DNA of 64,000 bases, from assembly GCA_900163555.1 (NCBI GenBank), contig FUHX01000009.1:49612-113611 (forward strand), given 5' to 3'. Made by a program: the position numbers and the translations under genes. Below are positions 11,457 through 19,518 of this stretch, piece by piece (positions within the stretch are counted from its first letter, which is position 1; each line of letters begins with the position of its first letter). Origin of the DNA: Actinomycetales bacterium JB111. Lineage in GTDB: Bacteria > Actinomycetota > Actinomycetes > Actinomycetales > Actinomycetaceae. The notes beneath the pieces were generated by a model that saw nothing but the letters and a program-made list of their open reading frames with translations, made no database searches and was not told the DNA's origin.

Positions 11457-11984
11457 TCAGTACCGGGACTCGAAGTCGACAAGTACCGCGGTGGGCGGCT
11501 CGGACTCCACATCGGTCACCCGGAATGTGATCTCGCCCGTGTCGATCCAGCCATCCGGCACTCGTTCAATACCCATATCGTCGGGAGTGACCCCATCCTC
11601 CAGCGTGAGAGTCAGCCACGCCGGCAACCAGCCGGGGGGCAGCGCGAGCTCGCCGTCGATGAGGTGGGCGACCTCGCTCACACCGGGCGTCACCTCCATC
11701 TCGCCGCCGTCCGGCATGACGACGTTCAGGCCGTCGACGACGTAGGTCACGCCTTCCTCGACCTGCCCCTCCTGAAGTTGTCCCCATGTGATCTCCGTAG
11801 CGACCGCAGTCTGAACATCCGTCGGCGACTCGGTCGGGTGCTGCGCTGCGGTAGGCGACTCGGACGGCGTCGGCGAAGTGCTCCTCGTCGCAGTGGACGA
11901 ATCCTCACCCGCCGCGACGCAGGCTCCCATCCCCAGGGCCGCAAGGAGCGTGACGACAAGACGAATGTCAAAGGAGACGCGCAT
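11457..11984 (-). CDS. Predicted lipoprotein, paralogue A of a tandem pair
   Basis: 175 residues. An N-terminal signal peptide (VVTLLAALGMGAC) ends in a lipobox, so the mature protein would be anchored by Cys22 on the outer face of the membrane. A Ser/Thr/Pro-rich linker (residues 28-58) is followed by a compact domain of about 115 residues. Its C-terminus, TGEITFRVTDVESEPPTAVL, is nearly identical to that of the next gene, so the two are recent duplicates. I do not recognise the domain. Base composition is visibly lower in GC than the pca genes on either side, which suggests acquisition by transfer. Start is the ATG at 11984. Confidence 0.8.
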   Translation of the reverse strand: MRVSFDIRLVVTLLAALGMGACVAAGEDSSTATRSTSPTPSESPTAAQHPTESPTDVQTAVATEITWGQLQEGQVEEGVTYVVDGLNVVMPDGGEMEVTPGVSEVAHLIDGELALPPGWLPAWLTLTLEDGVTPDDMGIERVPDGWIDTGEITFRVTDVESEPPTAVLVDFESRY

Positions 11985-11999
11985 GATCTCTCACCAGTT

Positions 12000-12470
12000 C
12001 TACGCGGACTCGAACTCGAGCAACACGGCTGTGGGCGGCTCGGACTCCGCATCGGTCACGCGGAACGTGATCTCGCCGGTATCGAGCCATCCATCCATCC
12101 GGCGTTCGATACCCAGATCATCGAGAGTGACACCGTCCTCGAGTGAGAGCACTAGATACGGAGGATCCCAGCACGGCGGAAGACCAGCTTCGCCATCGTC
12201 GTCGACGACCGCACCCTCACAGAAGGTAGCTGACACTTCCAGGAGTTCACCGTCCCGCATGACGACGGTCTGGTCGCCGAGAACGTACGTCGCGCCCTCC
12301 GCCAGCTGTTCGCCCTGCAACCGACCCTGCCGTAGTTCCGTGAGCACATCGTCGGCACCCACAGCCGTCGAGTCATGTCGACCAGCCACGCCCCCGCACG
12401 CCGCGAGGAGCATGACTGACAACGCAGCAGCTCCAGCACATTCGCTGCGTCGAGCGCGCCGTGCTGTCAC
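12000..12470 (-). CDS. Predicted lipoprotein, paralogue B of a tandem pair
   Basis: 156 residues from a GTG start. Signal peptide SVMLLAACGG carries the lipobox LAAC. The rest, TYVLGDQTVVMRDGELLEV then LVLSLEDGVTLDDLGIERR and TGEITFRVTDAESEPPTAVL, parallels the downstream gene over its whole length, but the Ser/Pro linker is nearly absent here. Two extra cysteines (in ATFCEG and LPPCWD) are not shared with paralogue A and could form a disulfide outside the cell. The gap to the next gene is 15 bases, so both are probably co-transcribed from the 12471-12611 interval. Function unknown. Confidence 0.78.
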   Translation of the reverse strand: MTARRARRSECAGAAALSVMLLAACGGVAGRHDSTAVGADDVLTELRQGRLQGEQLAEGATYVLGDQTVVMRDGELLEVSATFCEGAVVDDDGEAGLPPCWDPPYLVLSLEDGVTLDDLGIERRMDGWLDTGEITFRVTDAESEPPTAVLLEFESA

Positions 12471-12611
12471 GTGATTCCCCGATCGCCGTCGACCCCTGAC
12501 ATGCCGTTCCGGAGACGCTATGACGACGAGGGGGGGTGTCTATCGATGCCCCACGATCGTGAGGGAACCGTGTCCCTTCAGCGACCTTGAGTGCCGACGA
12601 CAGATCCTCGG

Positions 12612-13769
12612 CTACCCCAGCAGCCCGTCCTCGGTGAGCACCGCGCGCGCGATCTTCAGCGCCTGGTTGCTCACCGGGACCCCGGCGTAGACGCCGGTGT
12701 GGGTGAGGACCTCGCCGATTTCCTCCACTGTCAGGCCGTTGCGGATGGCGGCCCGCACGTGCATGCCGAGCTCCGCCTCGTGGCCGAGGGCGGCGAGCAG
12801 GGCGAGCGTGACGGCACTGCGGGTGCGCCGGTCGAGCTCGTCGCGTCCCCACACGGCCCCCCACGCGTACCGGGTGATGAGGTCCTGGAAGGGCGTATCG
12901 AACGCGGACTGCCTGGTCCGCGCCGCGTCGACGTGGTCGTCGCCGAGGACCTCGCGCCGCACCCGCTGACCAATCGCGACCTCCTGCCGCGCGGCGTCGA
13001 GGAACTCGACGATGAGCCCCGTGACCGCGCCGGGCTGCTCGACGGCCGAGATGTGCGCCGCCGGGCCGACGACCTCGAGCCGCGCGCTGCCCCCGCCCGC
13101 CACGATGCCGTCGACGATCTCGCGGGACTTCTCCGGCGGCGTCGAGGGGTCGTCGCGCCCGGCGATGACGAGCGTCGGTGCGACGATCGTGCCGAGCCCG
13201 TCCCGCAGGTCCATCGTCGAGATGGCCTCGCAGCACTGCGCGTACCCCTCGGGGTCGCAGGCGAGGAACCGCTCGCGCATGTCGGCACGCGTGGCCGCAT
13301 CGTCGAACGACGGCGTGAACCAGTTCGCCAGCACCGGGTCGACGATCGCTTCCAGGCCCTGCTCCCGCACGGTCGCGGCGCGGCCGATCCAGTTCTCCGC
13401 GGGCGGCATGTGAGCGGCGGAGCAGACGATGACGACCCGGTCCACGCGCTCGGGGTGCTTCTGGGCCAACCAGTTCGCGAGCATGCCACCGATGGACAGG
13501 CCCACCACGTGCGCCCGCTCCACCCCCAGCGAGTCCAGCAGGTCGACGACGTCCTCCCCCAGTGCGTCCATCGTCACCGGGCCGGGGACCTCCGGGGTCG
13601 GCGACTGCCCGTGCCCGCGGTGCTCGTAGCGCACGACCCGGAAGCGACGCGCCAGCACGGAGGCGGCGTGCTCCCACATGCGGCGGTCGGCGCCGAGCGA
13701 AGATCCCATGAGCACGACCGGCGCGTCGGCCGGTCCGTCGATCGCGTGGGCGAGGCGTGCGGTGGTCAT
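12612..13769 (-). CDS. pcaL: 3-oxoadipate enol-lactonase / 4-carboxymuconolactone decarboxylase fusion
   Basis: 385-residue fusion joining two successive steps of protocatechuate degradation. Residues 1-255 are an alpha/beta hydrolase (PcaD): oxyanion region MGSSLGADRRMW, nucleophile Ser92 in GLSIGGM, acid in AGRDDPSTPP and His in AAHIS. Residues 270-385 are a carboxymuconolactone decarboxylase (PcaC): RYAWGAVWGRDELDRRTRS, ALGHEAELGMHVRAA and GVYAGVPVSNQAL. Such PcaL fusions are known in Rhodococcus and Streptomyces. The ATG overlaps the pcaB stop (ATGA), so it is coupled to pcaB. The protocatechuate dioxygenase genes pcaGH are not in the window. Confidence 0.93.
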   Translation of the reverse strand: MTTARLAHAIDGPADAPVVLMGSSLGADRRMWEHAASVLARRFRVVRYEHRGHGQSPTPEVPGPVTMDALGEDVVDLLDSLGVERAHVVGLSIGGMLANWLAQKHPERVDRVVIVCSAAHMPPAENWIGRAATVREQGLEAIVDPVLANWFTPSFDDAATRADMRERFLACDPEGYAQCCEAISTMDLRDGLGTIVAPTLVIAGRDDPSTPPEKSREIVDGIVAGGGSARLEVVGPAAHISAVEQPGAVTGLIVEFLDAARQEVAIGQRVRREVLGDDHVDAARTRQSAFDTPFQDLITRYAWGAVWGRDELDRRTRSAVTLALLAALGHEAELGMHVRAAIRNGLTVEEIGEVLTHTGVYAGVPVSNQALKIARAVLTEDGLLG

Positions 13770-15220
13770 GCGGTCTCCCTGCAGCTGGACAGTGCTCGGT
13801 CGATGAGGGCCGGGACGGCCGCGAGCGCGGACGCCGGGTCGAGAAGGCGCGGGTCGTCCAGCTCGGGACACTCCCCGACGTCGGAGCGCAGCGCCGTGCG
13901 CACGCTCGCGTCCGTCGGGGCTTCCCCGCCCGCGCGCAGGGCGCGGGAGACGGCGGCCTGGGCCTCGGCCCGGCCGAGGCGGCCGGCCAGGGCCGTCGCG
14001 ACGGCCTCGGACATGACGTAGGGGCGGGCGGAGTCGAGGTTGCGGCGCATCGCCTCGGCGTCGACCCGGAGGTTCTCCAGCAGGTCGCGCACGCGGTTCG
14101 ACGAGCCCCTCCCGAGGCGGACGAGGTCCGCGACCGGCTGCCACTCCGCGTGCCAGCCGCCGGCGGCGCGCTCGTTCTCCTGCAGCGAGGCGGAGTAGAC
14201 CGTGCCGAGCAGGCCGGGAGCGCGGATCCCGGCGGCGCGCAGGAGCACGGCGCGAACAGGGTTGCGTTTGTGCGGCATGGCGGACGATCCGCCGGCGCCC
14301 CCCTCGGCCAGCTCGCCGACCTCGGTGACCGCCAGCGCGGCCACGTCCGTGCCGATCTTCGCCGCGGCGGCGACGGCGTCCGCGAGTGCCGCGGCCGCGC
14401 CGCGGATGCGGGAGCGTTCGGTGTGCCAGGGCGCCTCGGGCACCCGTAGGGACAGCCGCTCGGCGAGTGCAGCGGCGACGTCGGGCCAGAGCGCGCCGTG
14501 CACGGCGGCCGTCCCGGCCGCGCCGGCCAGCTGGATCGCGAGGTCGTCCCGGGCCCGGTCGCACGCCAGCGCCGCCCGGTGCAGGCCGACCGCCCACGTG
14601 GCGGCGGTGAGCCCGAAGGTCGTCGGCACGGCGACCTGGCCGAGCGTGCGGCCGACCCGCGGGGTCTCCGCGTGCTCGCGCGCGAGCCCCGCCGCGCGGT
14701 TCCGGGCCGCGCGCAGGTCCGCGGCTGCGGCCGCGAGCGCGTCGCGCAGCACGAGCTGCTGCGCCGTGTCGACGATGTCCTGGCTGGTGGCGCCCAGGTG
14801 GACGGCGGGCGCGAGGTCGTCCGGGGCGGCGGCGAGGATGTCCTTCACGAGCGGGATGACCACGTTGCCGCCCGCTCGTGAGCGGGCCGCGAGGCCCGCG
14901 ACGTCGGGGACCCCGGCCGCCCGCAGGGCCGCGTCGAGCTGATCCTCTGCCCGGGCGGCGTCATCCGGGTGGCGAGCCCCGCCGTCTGGCCGGCGAGCCC
15001 CGTCGTCGGACCGCGTGGCCCGACCAGGGCGCGCACCGCCGTCGGGGAGGGGGCCGGTATCGGCGTGGCCGCCGACGTCGGGACCGGCCGGCACGAGGCC
15101 CGCCTCGATCAGCGCACCGAGCAGCTCGATCTCGACGCGGACGTGCGCCCGGAGCAGCTCGGTCTCCGGATCCACGTCTGCGGGCGTGGTGCCCGGTCCG
15201 AACAGCTCGTCGTCGACCAT
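13766..15220 (-). CDS. pcaB: 3-carboxy-cis,cis-muconate cycloisomerase
   Basis: 484-residue member of the fumarase/aspartase superfamily. Motifs seen are HLGATSQDIVDTAQQL, GRTLGQVAVPTTFGL and the superfamily signature GGSSAMPHKRNPVRAV. It cyclises 3-carboxymuconate to the lactone used by PcaL. Near residues 47-90 there is a repetitive insertion rich in Gly, Asp, Arg and Pro (RPDGGARHPDD-like) that is not part of the fold; the protein is correspondingly longer than the usual ~450 residues. Adenylosuccinate lyase is excluded by the neighbourhood rather than by one residue. First gene of the pcaB-pcaL operon. Confidence 0.88.
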   Translation of the reverse strand: MVDDELFGPGTTPADVDPETELLRAHVRVEIELLGALIEAGLVPAGPDVGGHADTGPLPDGGARPGRATRSDDGARRPDGGARHPDDAARAEDQLDAALRAAGVPDVAGLAARSRAGGNVVIPLVKDILAAAPDDLAPAVHLGATSQDIVDTAQQLVLRDALAAAAADLRAARNRAAGLAREHAETPRVGRTLGQVAVPTTFGLTAATWAVGLHRAALACDRARDDLAIQLAGAAGTAAVHGALWPDVAAALAERLSLRVPEAPWHTERSRIRGAAAALADAVAAAAKIGTDVAALAVTEVGELAEGGAGGSSAMPHKRNPVRAVLLRAAGIRAPGLLGTVYSASLQENERAAGGWHAEWQPVADLVRLGRGSSNRVRDLLENLRVDAEAMRRNLDSARPYVMSEAVATALAGRLGRAEAQAAVSRALRAGGEAPTDASVRTALRSDVGECPELDDPRLLDPASALAAVPALIDRALSSCRETA

Positions 15221-15256
15221 TCCTCGCCTTCCCGTGGGTGCCCGCCCAGCCTAGTC

Positions 15257-15307
15257 AACGTCCGCGAGGTCGGAACCGGTCGCACCGGTTCCGACCTCGC
15301 GGACGTT
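15257..15307 (-). terminator. Long perfect hairpin after terC
   Basis: A perfect 23-bp stem (15257-15279 paired with 15285-15307) with a 5-base loop. It sits 16 bases past the terC stop and ahead of pcaB, so it most likely ends the terC message. The stem is unusually long for an intrinsic terminator and no U-tract follows. Confidence 0.8.
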
Positions 15308-15323
15308 CGGGGTAGGGCCGGGG

Positions 15324-16298
15324 TCAGACGTCCTCGCCGTTGGCCGCGCGGCGGCGGCTGCCCATGATCGAGGCGACCACCGTGACGGCGAGCGCGACGA
15401 CGATGAACCCGAGCGAGACCGGGATCGTCGGCTCGGGGATCTGCTCGAGGATCTCGTAGCCGTGGAAGGCGTGCAGGATGAGCTTCAGGGCGATGAAGCC
15501 GAGGATCGCGGCGAGCCCGTAGTGCAGGTAGATGAGGCGGTCGAGCAGCCCGTCCACGAGGAAGTACAGCTGGCGCAGGCCGAGCAGCGAGAAGGCGTTG
15601 GCCGCGAACACGAGGTAGGACTCGTGGGTGATGCCGAAGATCGCCGGGATCGAGTCGATCGCGAACATGACGTCCGCGGAGCCGAGCGCGACGATGCACA
15701 GCAGGAGCGGGGTGATGAGCGTCTTCCCGCTGTGCCGCACGACGAGCTTGCCGCCTTCGAAGCCGTCGGTGACGGGGATGAACTTGCGGGTCACGCGGAC
15801 GAACCAGTTCTCCTCGTACTCCTCGTCCTCGCCCGGCTTCTCGACGCCCTCCCGGGCCTGCGAGATCGCCGTGTAGAGGAGGAACGCGCCGAAGAGGAAG
15901 AAGACCCACACGAAGCGCTCGACGAAGTAGGCGCCGATGAGGATGAAGACCAGGCGCAGGACCAGGGCGATGACGATGCCCGCGAGCAGCGCCTCCTGCT
16001 GATACTTCCGTGGCACCCGGAAGCCCGCGATGATGATGACGAAGACGAAGAGGTTGTCGAGCGAGAGGGATTTCTCGGTGATGTAGCCGGCGAAGTACTC
16101 GCCCGCGAAGGTGGATCCCCAGAAGTACCAGACGACGAAACCGAACGCGACGGCCAGGGCGATGTACGCCGCGGACCACCAGGCCGCTTCCTTGAGCGTG
16201 GGTTCGTGCGGCGACCGCACGTGCCCGACGATGTCGACGGTGATCATCGTGAGAATGACGGCGGCGAGGCCGATCCATCCGATCGCGTGCACGTCCAT
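15324..16298 (-). CDS. TerC/Alx family integral membrane protein, probable manganese exporter
   Basis: 324 residues with about nine hydrophobic segments. Family motifs include SLSLDNLFVFVIIIAGFRVP (near residue 80) and VMFAIDSIPAIFGITHESYL (near 215), whose membrane aspartates are conserved in TerC/Alx proteins. Members such as Alx (E. coli) and MeeY/MeeF (Bacillus) move Mn(II) out of the cytoplasm or supply it to exported enzymes. A yybP-ykoY riboswitch lies directly upstream, which strongly supports manganese as the signal. The SD GGAGG (16306-16310) lies seven bases before the ATG and is part of the switching hairpin. Tellurite resistance is the historical name only. Confidence 0.92.
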   Translation of the reverse strand: MDVHAIGWIGLAAVILTMITVDIVGHVRSPHEPTLKEAAWWSAAYIALAVAFGFVVWYFWGSTFAGEYFAGYITEKSLSLDNLFVFVIIIAGFRVPRKYQQEALLAGIVIALVLRLVFILIGAYFVERFVWVFFLFGAFLLYTAISQAREGVEKPGEDEEYEENWFVRVTRKFIPVTDGFEGGKLVVRHSGKTLITPLLLCIVALGSADVMFAIDSIPAIFGITHESYLVFAANAFSLLGLRQLYFLVDGLLDRLIYLHYGLAAILGFIALKLILHAFHGYEILEQIPEPTIPVSLGFIVVALAVTVVASIMGSRRRAANGEDV

Positions 16299-16305
16299 GC
16301 AGGTT

Positions 16306-16337
16306 CCTCCGGTACGACTGTGTGTGGGTACCGGAGG
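16306..16337 (-). promoter_or_regulatory. SD-sequestering hairpin, riboswitch expression platform
   Basis: Perfect 10-bp inverted repeat (16328-16337 with 16306-16315, 12-base loop). The 3' arm contains the terC ribosome-binding site GGAGG. The 5' arm contains the same CCUCC that closes the riboswitch P1 stem. The two pairings are mutually exclusive, which reads as translational ON with ligand and OFF without. Confidence 0.8.
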
Positions 16338-16429
16338 TCTCTTCCGTCCGGGTGACCGGACCGCGGTGCCGAGCGAGAAATGATCCTCGCCGTGATGACG
16401 ACATCCGCCGCGTGGGAATACTCCCCTCC
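16333..16429 (-). ncRNA. yybP-ykoY manganese riboswitch aptamer
   Basis: On the minus strand the element opens with GGAGGGGAGUA, contains CGUCAUCACG and a CCGGUCACCCGG segment, and closes with AGAGACCUCC. GGGGAGUA and GAGACC are the conserved internal-loop sequences of the yybP-ykoY class, and GGAGG/CCUCC makes P1. The class binds Mn(II) and is typically found before TerC/Alx and MntP genes, as here. A search against the Rfam yybP-ykoY model would settle it. Confidence 0.88.
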
Positions 16430-16509
16430 GTGCAGTGCACGTTACCCGAGGTGCGCGTCCGGCACGCGTTCCACCGGCGAGCCGTGCGTCGCGCCGCGCC
16501 GGTCGGTCC

Positions 16510-18618
16510 CTATGCCTGCGCGGCCTGCATCTGCCGCAGCTCCTTCTTCAGCTCCGCGATCTCGTCCCTCAGGCGCGCCGCGAGCTCGAACTTCAGCTCG
16601 CCGGCTGCGTTCTCCATCTGGGAGCTGAGGTCGGTGATGAGCTCGACGAGATCGGACTGGGCGCGCTCACCCAGCTCGGCCCGGCGGGACGCCGACCCGC
16701 CGGCGGCCCCGGGGACGGGCGCCCGCCCCTTGCTCTCCTTGCGGTAGCCCCCCTCGAGGAGCTCGGCGGTGTCGATCTGCTCGCGCGCCAGCATGTCGGT
16801 GACGTCGGCGATCTTCTTCCGCAGCGGCTGCGGGTCGATGCCGTTCTCGGTGTTGTACGCGATCTGCAGCTCGCGGCGTCGCTCGGTCTCCTCGATCGCC
16901 TGCGCCATGGCGTCGGTGACGGTGTCCGCGTACATGTGGACCTCGCCGTCGACGTTGCGGGCCGCGCGGCCGATCGTCTGGATGAGCGAGGTTGCCGAGC
17001 GAAGGAAGCCCTGCTTGTCGGCGTCGAGGATCGCCACGAGCGAGACCTCGGGCAGGTCGAGCCCCTCGCGCAGGAGGTTGATGCCGACGAGGACGTCGAA
17101 GGTGCCGATGCGCAGCTCGCGCAGCAGCTCGACGCGGCGGAGCGTGTCGACGTCCGAGTGGAGGTACTGGACCTTCACGCCCCGCTCGAGGAGGTACTCG
17201 GTGAGGTCCTCCGCCATCTTCTTCGTCAGGGTCGTCACGAGGACGCGCTCGTTGCGGTCCACCCGGTCCCGGACCTCGCCGAGGAGGTCGTCGATCTGCC
17301 CCTCGGTCTGCTTGACGACGACCTTCGGGTCCACGAGCCCGGTGGGCCGGATGATCTGCTCGACGACGCCGTCGGCCTGGCCGAGCTCGTAGTCGCCGGG
17401 TGTGGCGGACAGGTACACGGTCTGCCCGATGCGCTCGAGGAACTCCGGCCACCTCAGTGGGCGGTTGTCCATCGCGGACGGCAGCCGGAAGCCGTGCTCG
17501 ACGAGGGTGCGCTTGCGCGACATGTCGCCCTCGTACATGGCGCCGATCTGCGGCACCGTCACGTGGGACTCGTCGATGACGAGCAGGAAGTCGTCCGGGA
17601 AGTAGTCCAGCAGCGTGTGCGGGGCCGTTCCGGGGCCGCGGCCGTCGATGTGCCGCGAGTAGTTCTCGATCCCCGAGCAGGAGCCGATCTGCTGCATCAT
17701 CTCCAGGTCGTAGGTGGTTCGCATCCGCAGGCGCTGGGCCTCGAGCAGCTTGCCGGCGCGCTCGAGCTCCTCGAGCCGCTCGGCCAGCTCGGTCTCGATC
17801 GACGCGATCGCCTTGTGCATCCGCTCCTGGCCCGCCACGTAGTGCGAGGCGGGGAAGACGTGCACCGAGTCGACCTGGGTGACCACGTCACCGGTCATCG
17901 GGTGCAGGTAGGAGAGCTGGTCGATCTCGTCGCCGAACATCTCGATCCGGATCGCGAGCTCCTCGTACACGGGGATGATCTCGATCGTGTCGCCGCGGAC
18001 GCGGAAGGTGCCCCGGGTGAACGCCATGTCGTTGCGCGTGTACTGCATCTCGACGAACCGACGCAGGAGGGCGTCCCGGTCGAGGACGTCCCCGCGCTCA
18101 AGGGCGAGCATGCGGTCGACGTACTCGGTCGGCGTGCCCAGCCCGTAGATGCACGACACGGACGAGACCACGACGACGTCCCGCCGCGTGAGCAGCGAGT
18201 TGGTCGCGCTGTGCCGCAGCCGCTCGACCTCGTCGTTGATCGACGAGTCCTTCTCGATGTACGTGTCCGTCTGCGGGACGTACGCCTCGGGCTGGTAGTA
18301 GTCGTAGTACGACACGAAGTACTCGACCGCGTTGTTGGGCAGCAGCTCGCGGAACTCCGTGGTCAGCTGCGCGGCGAGGGTCTTGTTGTGCGCCATGACG
18401 AGGGTGGGGCGCTGGACCTGCTCGATGAGCCACGCGGTGGTCGCCGACTTGCCGGTTCCCGTGGCGCCGAGGAGGACCACGTCCTTCTCCCCCGCGTTCA
18501 GCCGCTCGGTGAGCTCGGCGATCGCCTTGGGCTGGTCACCGGCCGGCCGGTACTCGGAGACGACCTCGAGGGGAGCGTTCGTCCGGTGGACGTCGAGAAT
18601 GTCGCTGGACTCGCTCAT
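16510..18618 (-). CDS. uvrB: Excinuclease ABC subunit B
   Basis: 702-residue helicase-like subunit of nucleotide excision repair. Walker A is [11 protein letters not shown] (residues 51-61). The DNA-wedging beta-hairpin region [16 protein letters not shown] lies near 110, and helicase motifs VIDESH and QTIGRAARN follow. A C-terminal UVR motif ([18 protein letters not shown], about 670-690) binds UvrC. The ATG at 18618 has no Shine-Dalgarno, and TAGGTT six bases upstream indicates a leaderless start. No LexA box was found in the short gap upstream, unlike uvrA. Confidence 0.97.
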   Translation of the reverse strand: MSESSDILDVHRTNAPLEVVSEYRPAGDQPKAIAELTERLNAGEKDVVLLGATGTGKSATTAWLIEQVQRPTLVMAHNKTLAAQLTTEFRELLPNNAVEYFVSYYDYYQPEAYVPQTDTYIEKDSSINDEVERLRHSATNSLLTRRDVVVVSSVSCIYGLGTPTEYVDRMLALERGDVLDRDALLRRFVEMQYTRNDMAFTRGTFRVRGDTIEIIPVYEELAIRIEMFGDEIDQLSYLHPMTGDVVTQVDSVHVFPASHYVAGQERMHKAIASIETELAERLEELERAGKLLEAQRLRMRTTYDLEMMQQIGSCSGIENYSRHIDGRGPGTAPHTLLDYFPDDFLLVIDESHVTVPQIGAMYEGDMSRKRTLVEHGFRLPSAMDNRPLRWPEFLERIGQTVYLSATPGDYELGQADGVVEQIIRPTGLVDPKVVVKQTEGQIDDLLGEVRDRVDRNERVLVTTLTKKMAEDLTEYLLERGVKVQYLHSDVDTLRRVELLRELRIGTFDVLVGINLLREGLDLPEVSLVAILDADKQGFLRSATSLIQTIGRAARNVDGEVHMYADTVTDAMAQAIEETERRRELQIAYNTENGIDPQPLRKKIADVTDMLAREQIDTAELLEGGYRKESKGRAPVPGAAGGSASRRAELGERAQSDLVELITDLSSQMENAAGELKFELAARLRDEIAELKKELRQMQAAQA

Positions 18619-18624
18619 GCGTCC

Positions 18625-18630
18625 AACCTA
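18625..18630 (-). promoter_or_regulatory. Predicted -10 hexamer, leaderless uvrB promoter
   Basis: TAGGTT on the minus strand, six bases before the uvrB ATG. A -35 element would fall inside the 3' end of the neighbouring lipoprotein gene. Confidence 0.55.
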
Positions 18631-18659
18631 TCGGTGCCCGCCGACACCGGCGACGCGCC

Positions 18660-19349
18660 TCACTCCGCGTAGGAGCTCAGAAGGTCCCACAGGGCCTGGT
18701 CCTGCGCCGGGTCGCCGGAGTCCCAGCCGAGCGAGCGGGGCTGCGTGCCCTCGACCGCGAGGATCTCCCAGTCGTACTGCCCCTCGATCTCGTCGAGCTC
18801 GTCCGGGGAGGTCATGAGGTCCTCGGCCTGCCCCTCGGGCGTCGTGAGGCCGAGGTCGGCGATGTCCGAACGGAGGGCCGCCCACTGATCCTCGGTCAGC
18901 TCGACGGTGTCCTGCGAGTCCGGGCCCTCCGCCGTCGGGTCGCCCGACATGACGGTCATCGAGCCCGCCTGGACGGTGATGACGTCGATGACCGGGGAGT
19001 CGCCCGCGCTCACGATGTGCAGCATCTGGATGACGACCGACTCCGGCAGGTCCGTGACCTGGTCGCCGGCCACCGGGTCGTCGCCCGACGACGGCGCCTC
19101 ACCCCCGTCGGAGGACGCCTCCGCCCCACCGTCGGCGCCGTCGGTGGACGTCTCGCTGGTTCCGTCCGTCGACGCCCCGTCGGACGGTGTGTCCGCGCCG
19201 TCCTCCGGCGAGGAGACGGCCGACGACCCCTCTCCCGTCCCCGAGCCGTCGGACTCGTCGTCGCCCCCGCCGCACGCGGCGAGGGTGAGTGCGAGCGCGA
19301 GGGCCGCAGCTCCGGTCGACAGGCTTCGGGTGGCGCGGGAGGTACGCAA
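18660..19349 (-). CDS. Predicted lipoprotein, second paralogue family (copy 1)
   Basis: About 229 residues from a proposed TTG start at 19349, chosen because the product MRTSRATRSLSTGAAALALA then aligns with the signal peptide of the neighbouring copy; an in-frame GTG at 19433 would give an unlikely longer leader. The lipobox is LTLAAC. A Ser/Gly/Asp/Thr-rich linker of about 75 residues precedes a C-terminal domain of about 125 residues with SPVIDVITVQAGSMTVMSGD, VELTEDQWAALRSDIADLGL and a final DQALWDLLSSYAE. The domain is shared with the next gene. I do not recognise it. It ends 41 bases before uvrB. Confidence 0.75.
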   Translation of the reverse strand: MRTSRATRSLSTGAAALALALTLAACGGGDDESDGSGTGEGSSAVSSPEDGADTPSDGASTDGTSETSTDGADGGAEASSDGGEAPSSGDDPVAGDQVTDLPESVVIQMLHIVSAGDSPVIDVITVQAGSMTVMSGDPTAEGPDSQDTVELTEDQWAALRSDIADLGLTTPEGQAEDLMTSPDELDEIEGQYDWEILAVEGTQPRSLGWDSGDPAQDQALWDLLSSYAE

Positions 19350-19464
19350 GATGTCGCTGTCCAATCGTCGCGTGCCGGGGGCCGTCCGGTCCCCGGCGAG
19401 GTTCTGTGCGTCCTTCACGCTACGGGATCCCACGCTGCGACAGGCATCGGGGCAGCACGCGGAA

Positions 19465-19501
19465 GGGGCCCGCCGCGGACGATGTGTCCGCGACGGGCCC
19501 C
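19465..19501 (-). terminator. Hairpin terminator after lipoprotein gene 19519
   Basis: Stem of about 15 pairs with one internal mismatch (19465-19480 with 19486-19501) and loop GATGT. It follows the stop of the gene at 19519 and precedes the next leftward lipoprotein, so the two copies are probably separate transcripts. Confidence 0.75.
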
Positions 19502-19518
19502 TCCGGCGTGATGACAGA

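Noticed and set aside
19350..19433. GTG at 19433 as start of the lipoprotein gene 18660
   Set aside because: It would place 28 polar residues before the signal peptide; the TTG at 19349 aligns with the paralogue, although its ribosome site is weak.
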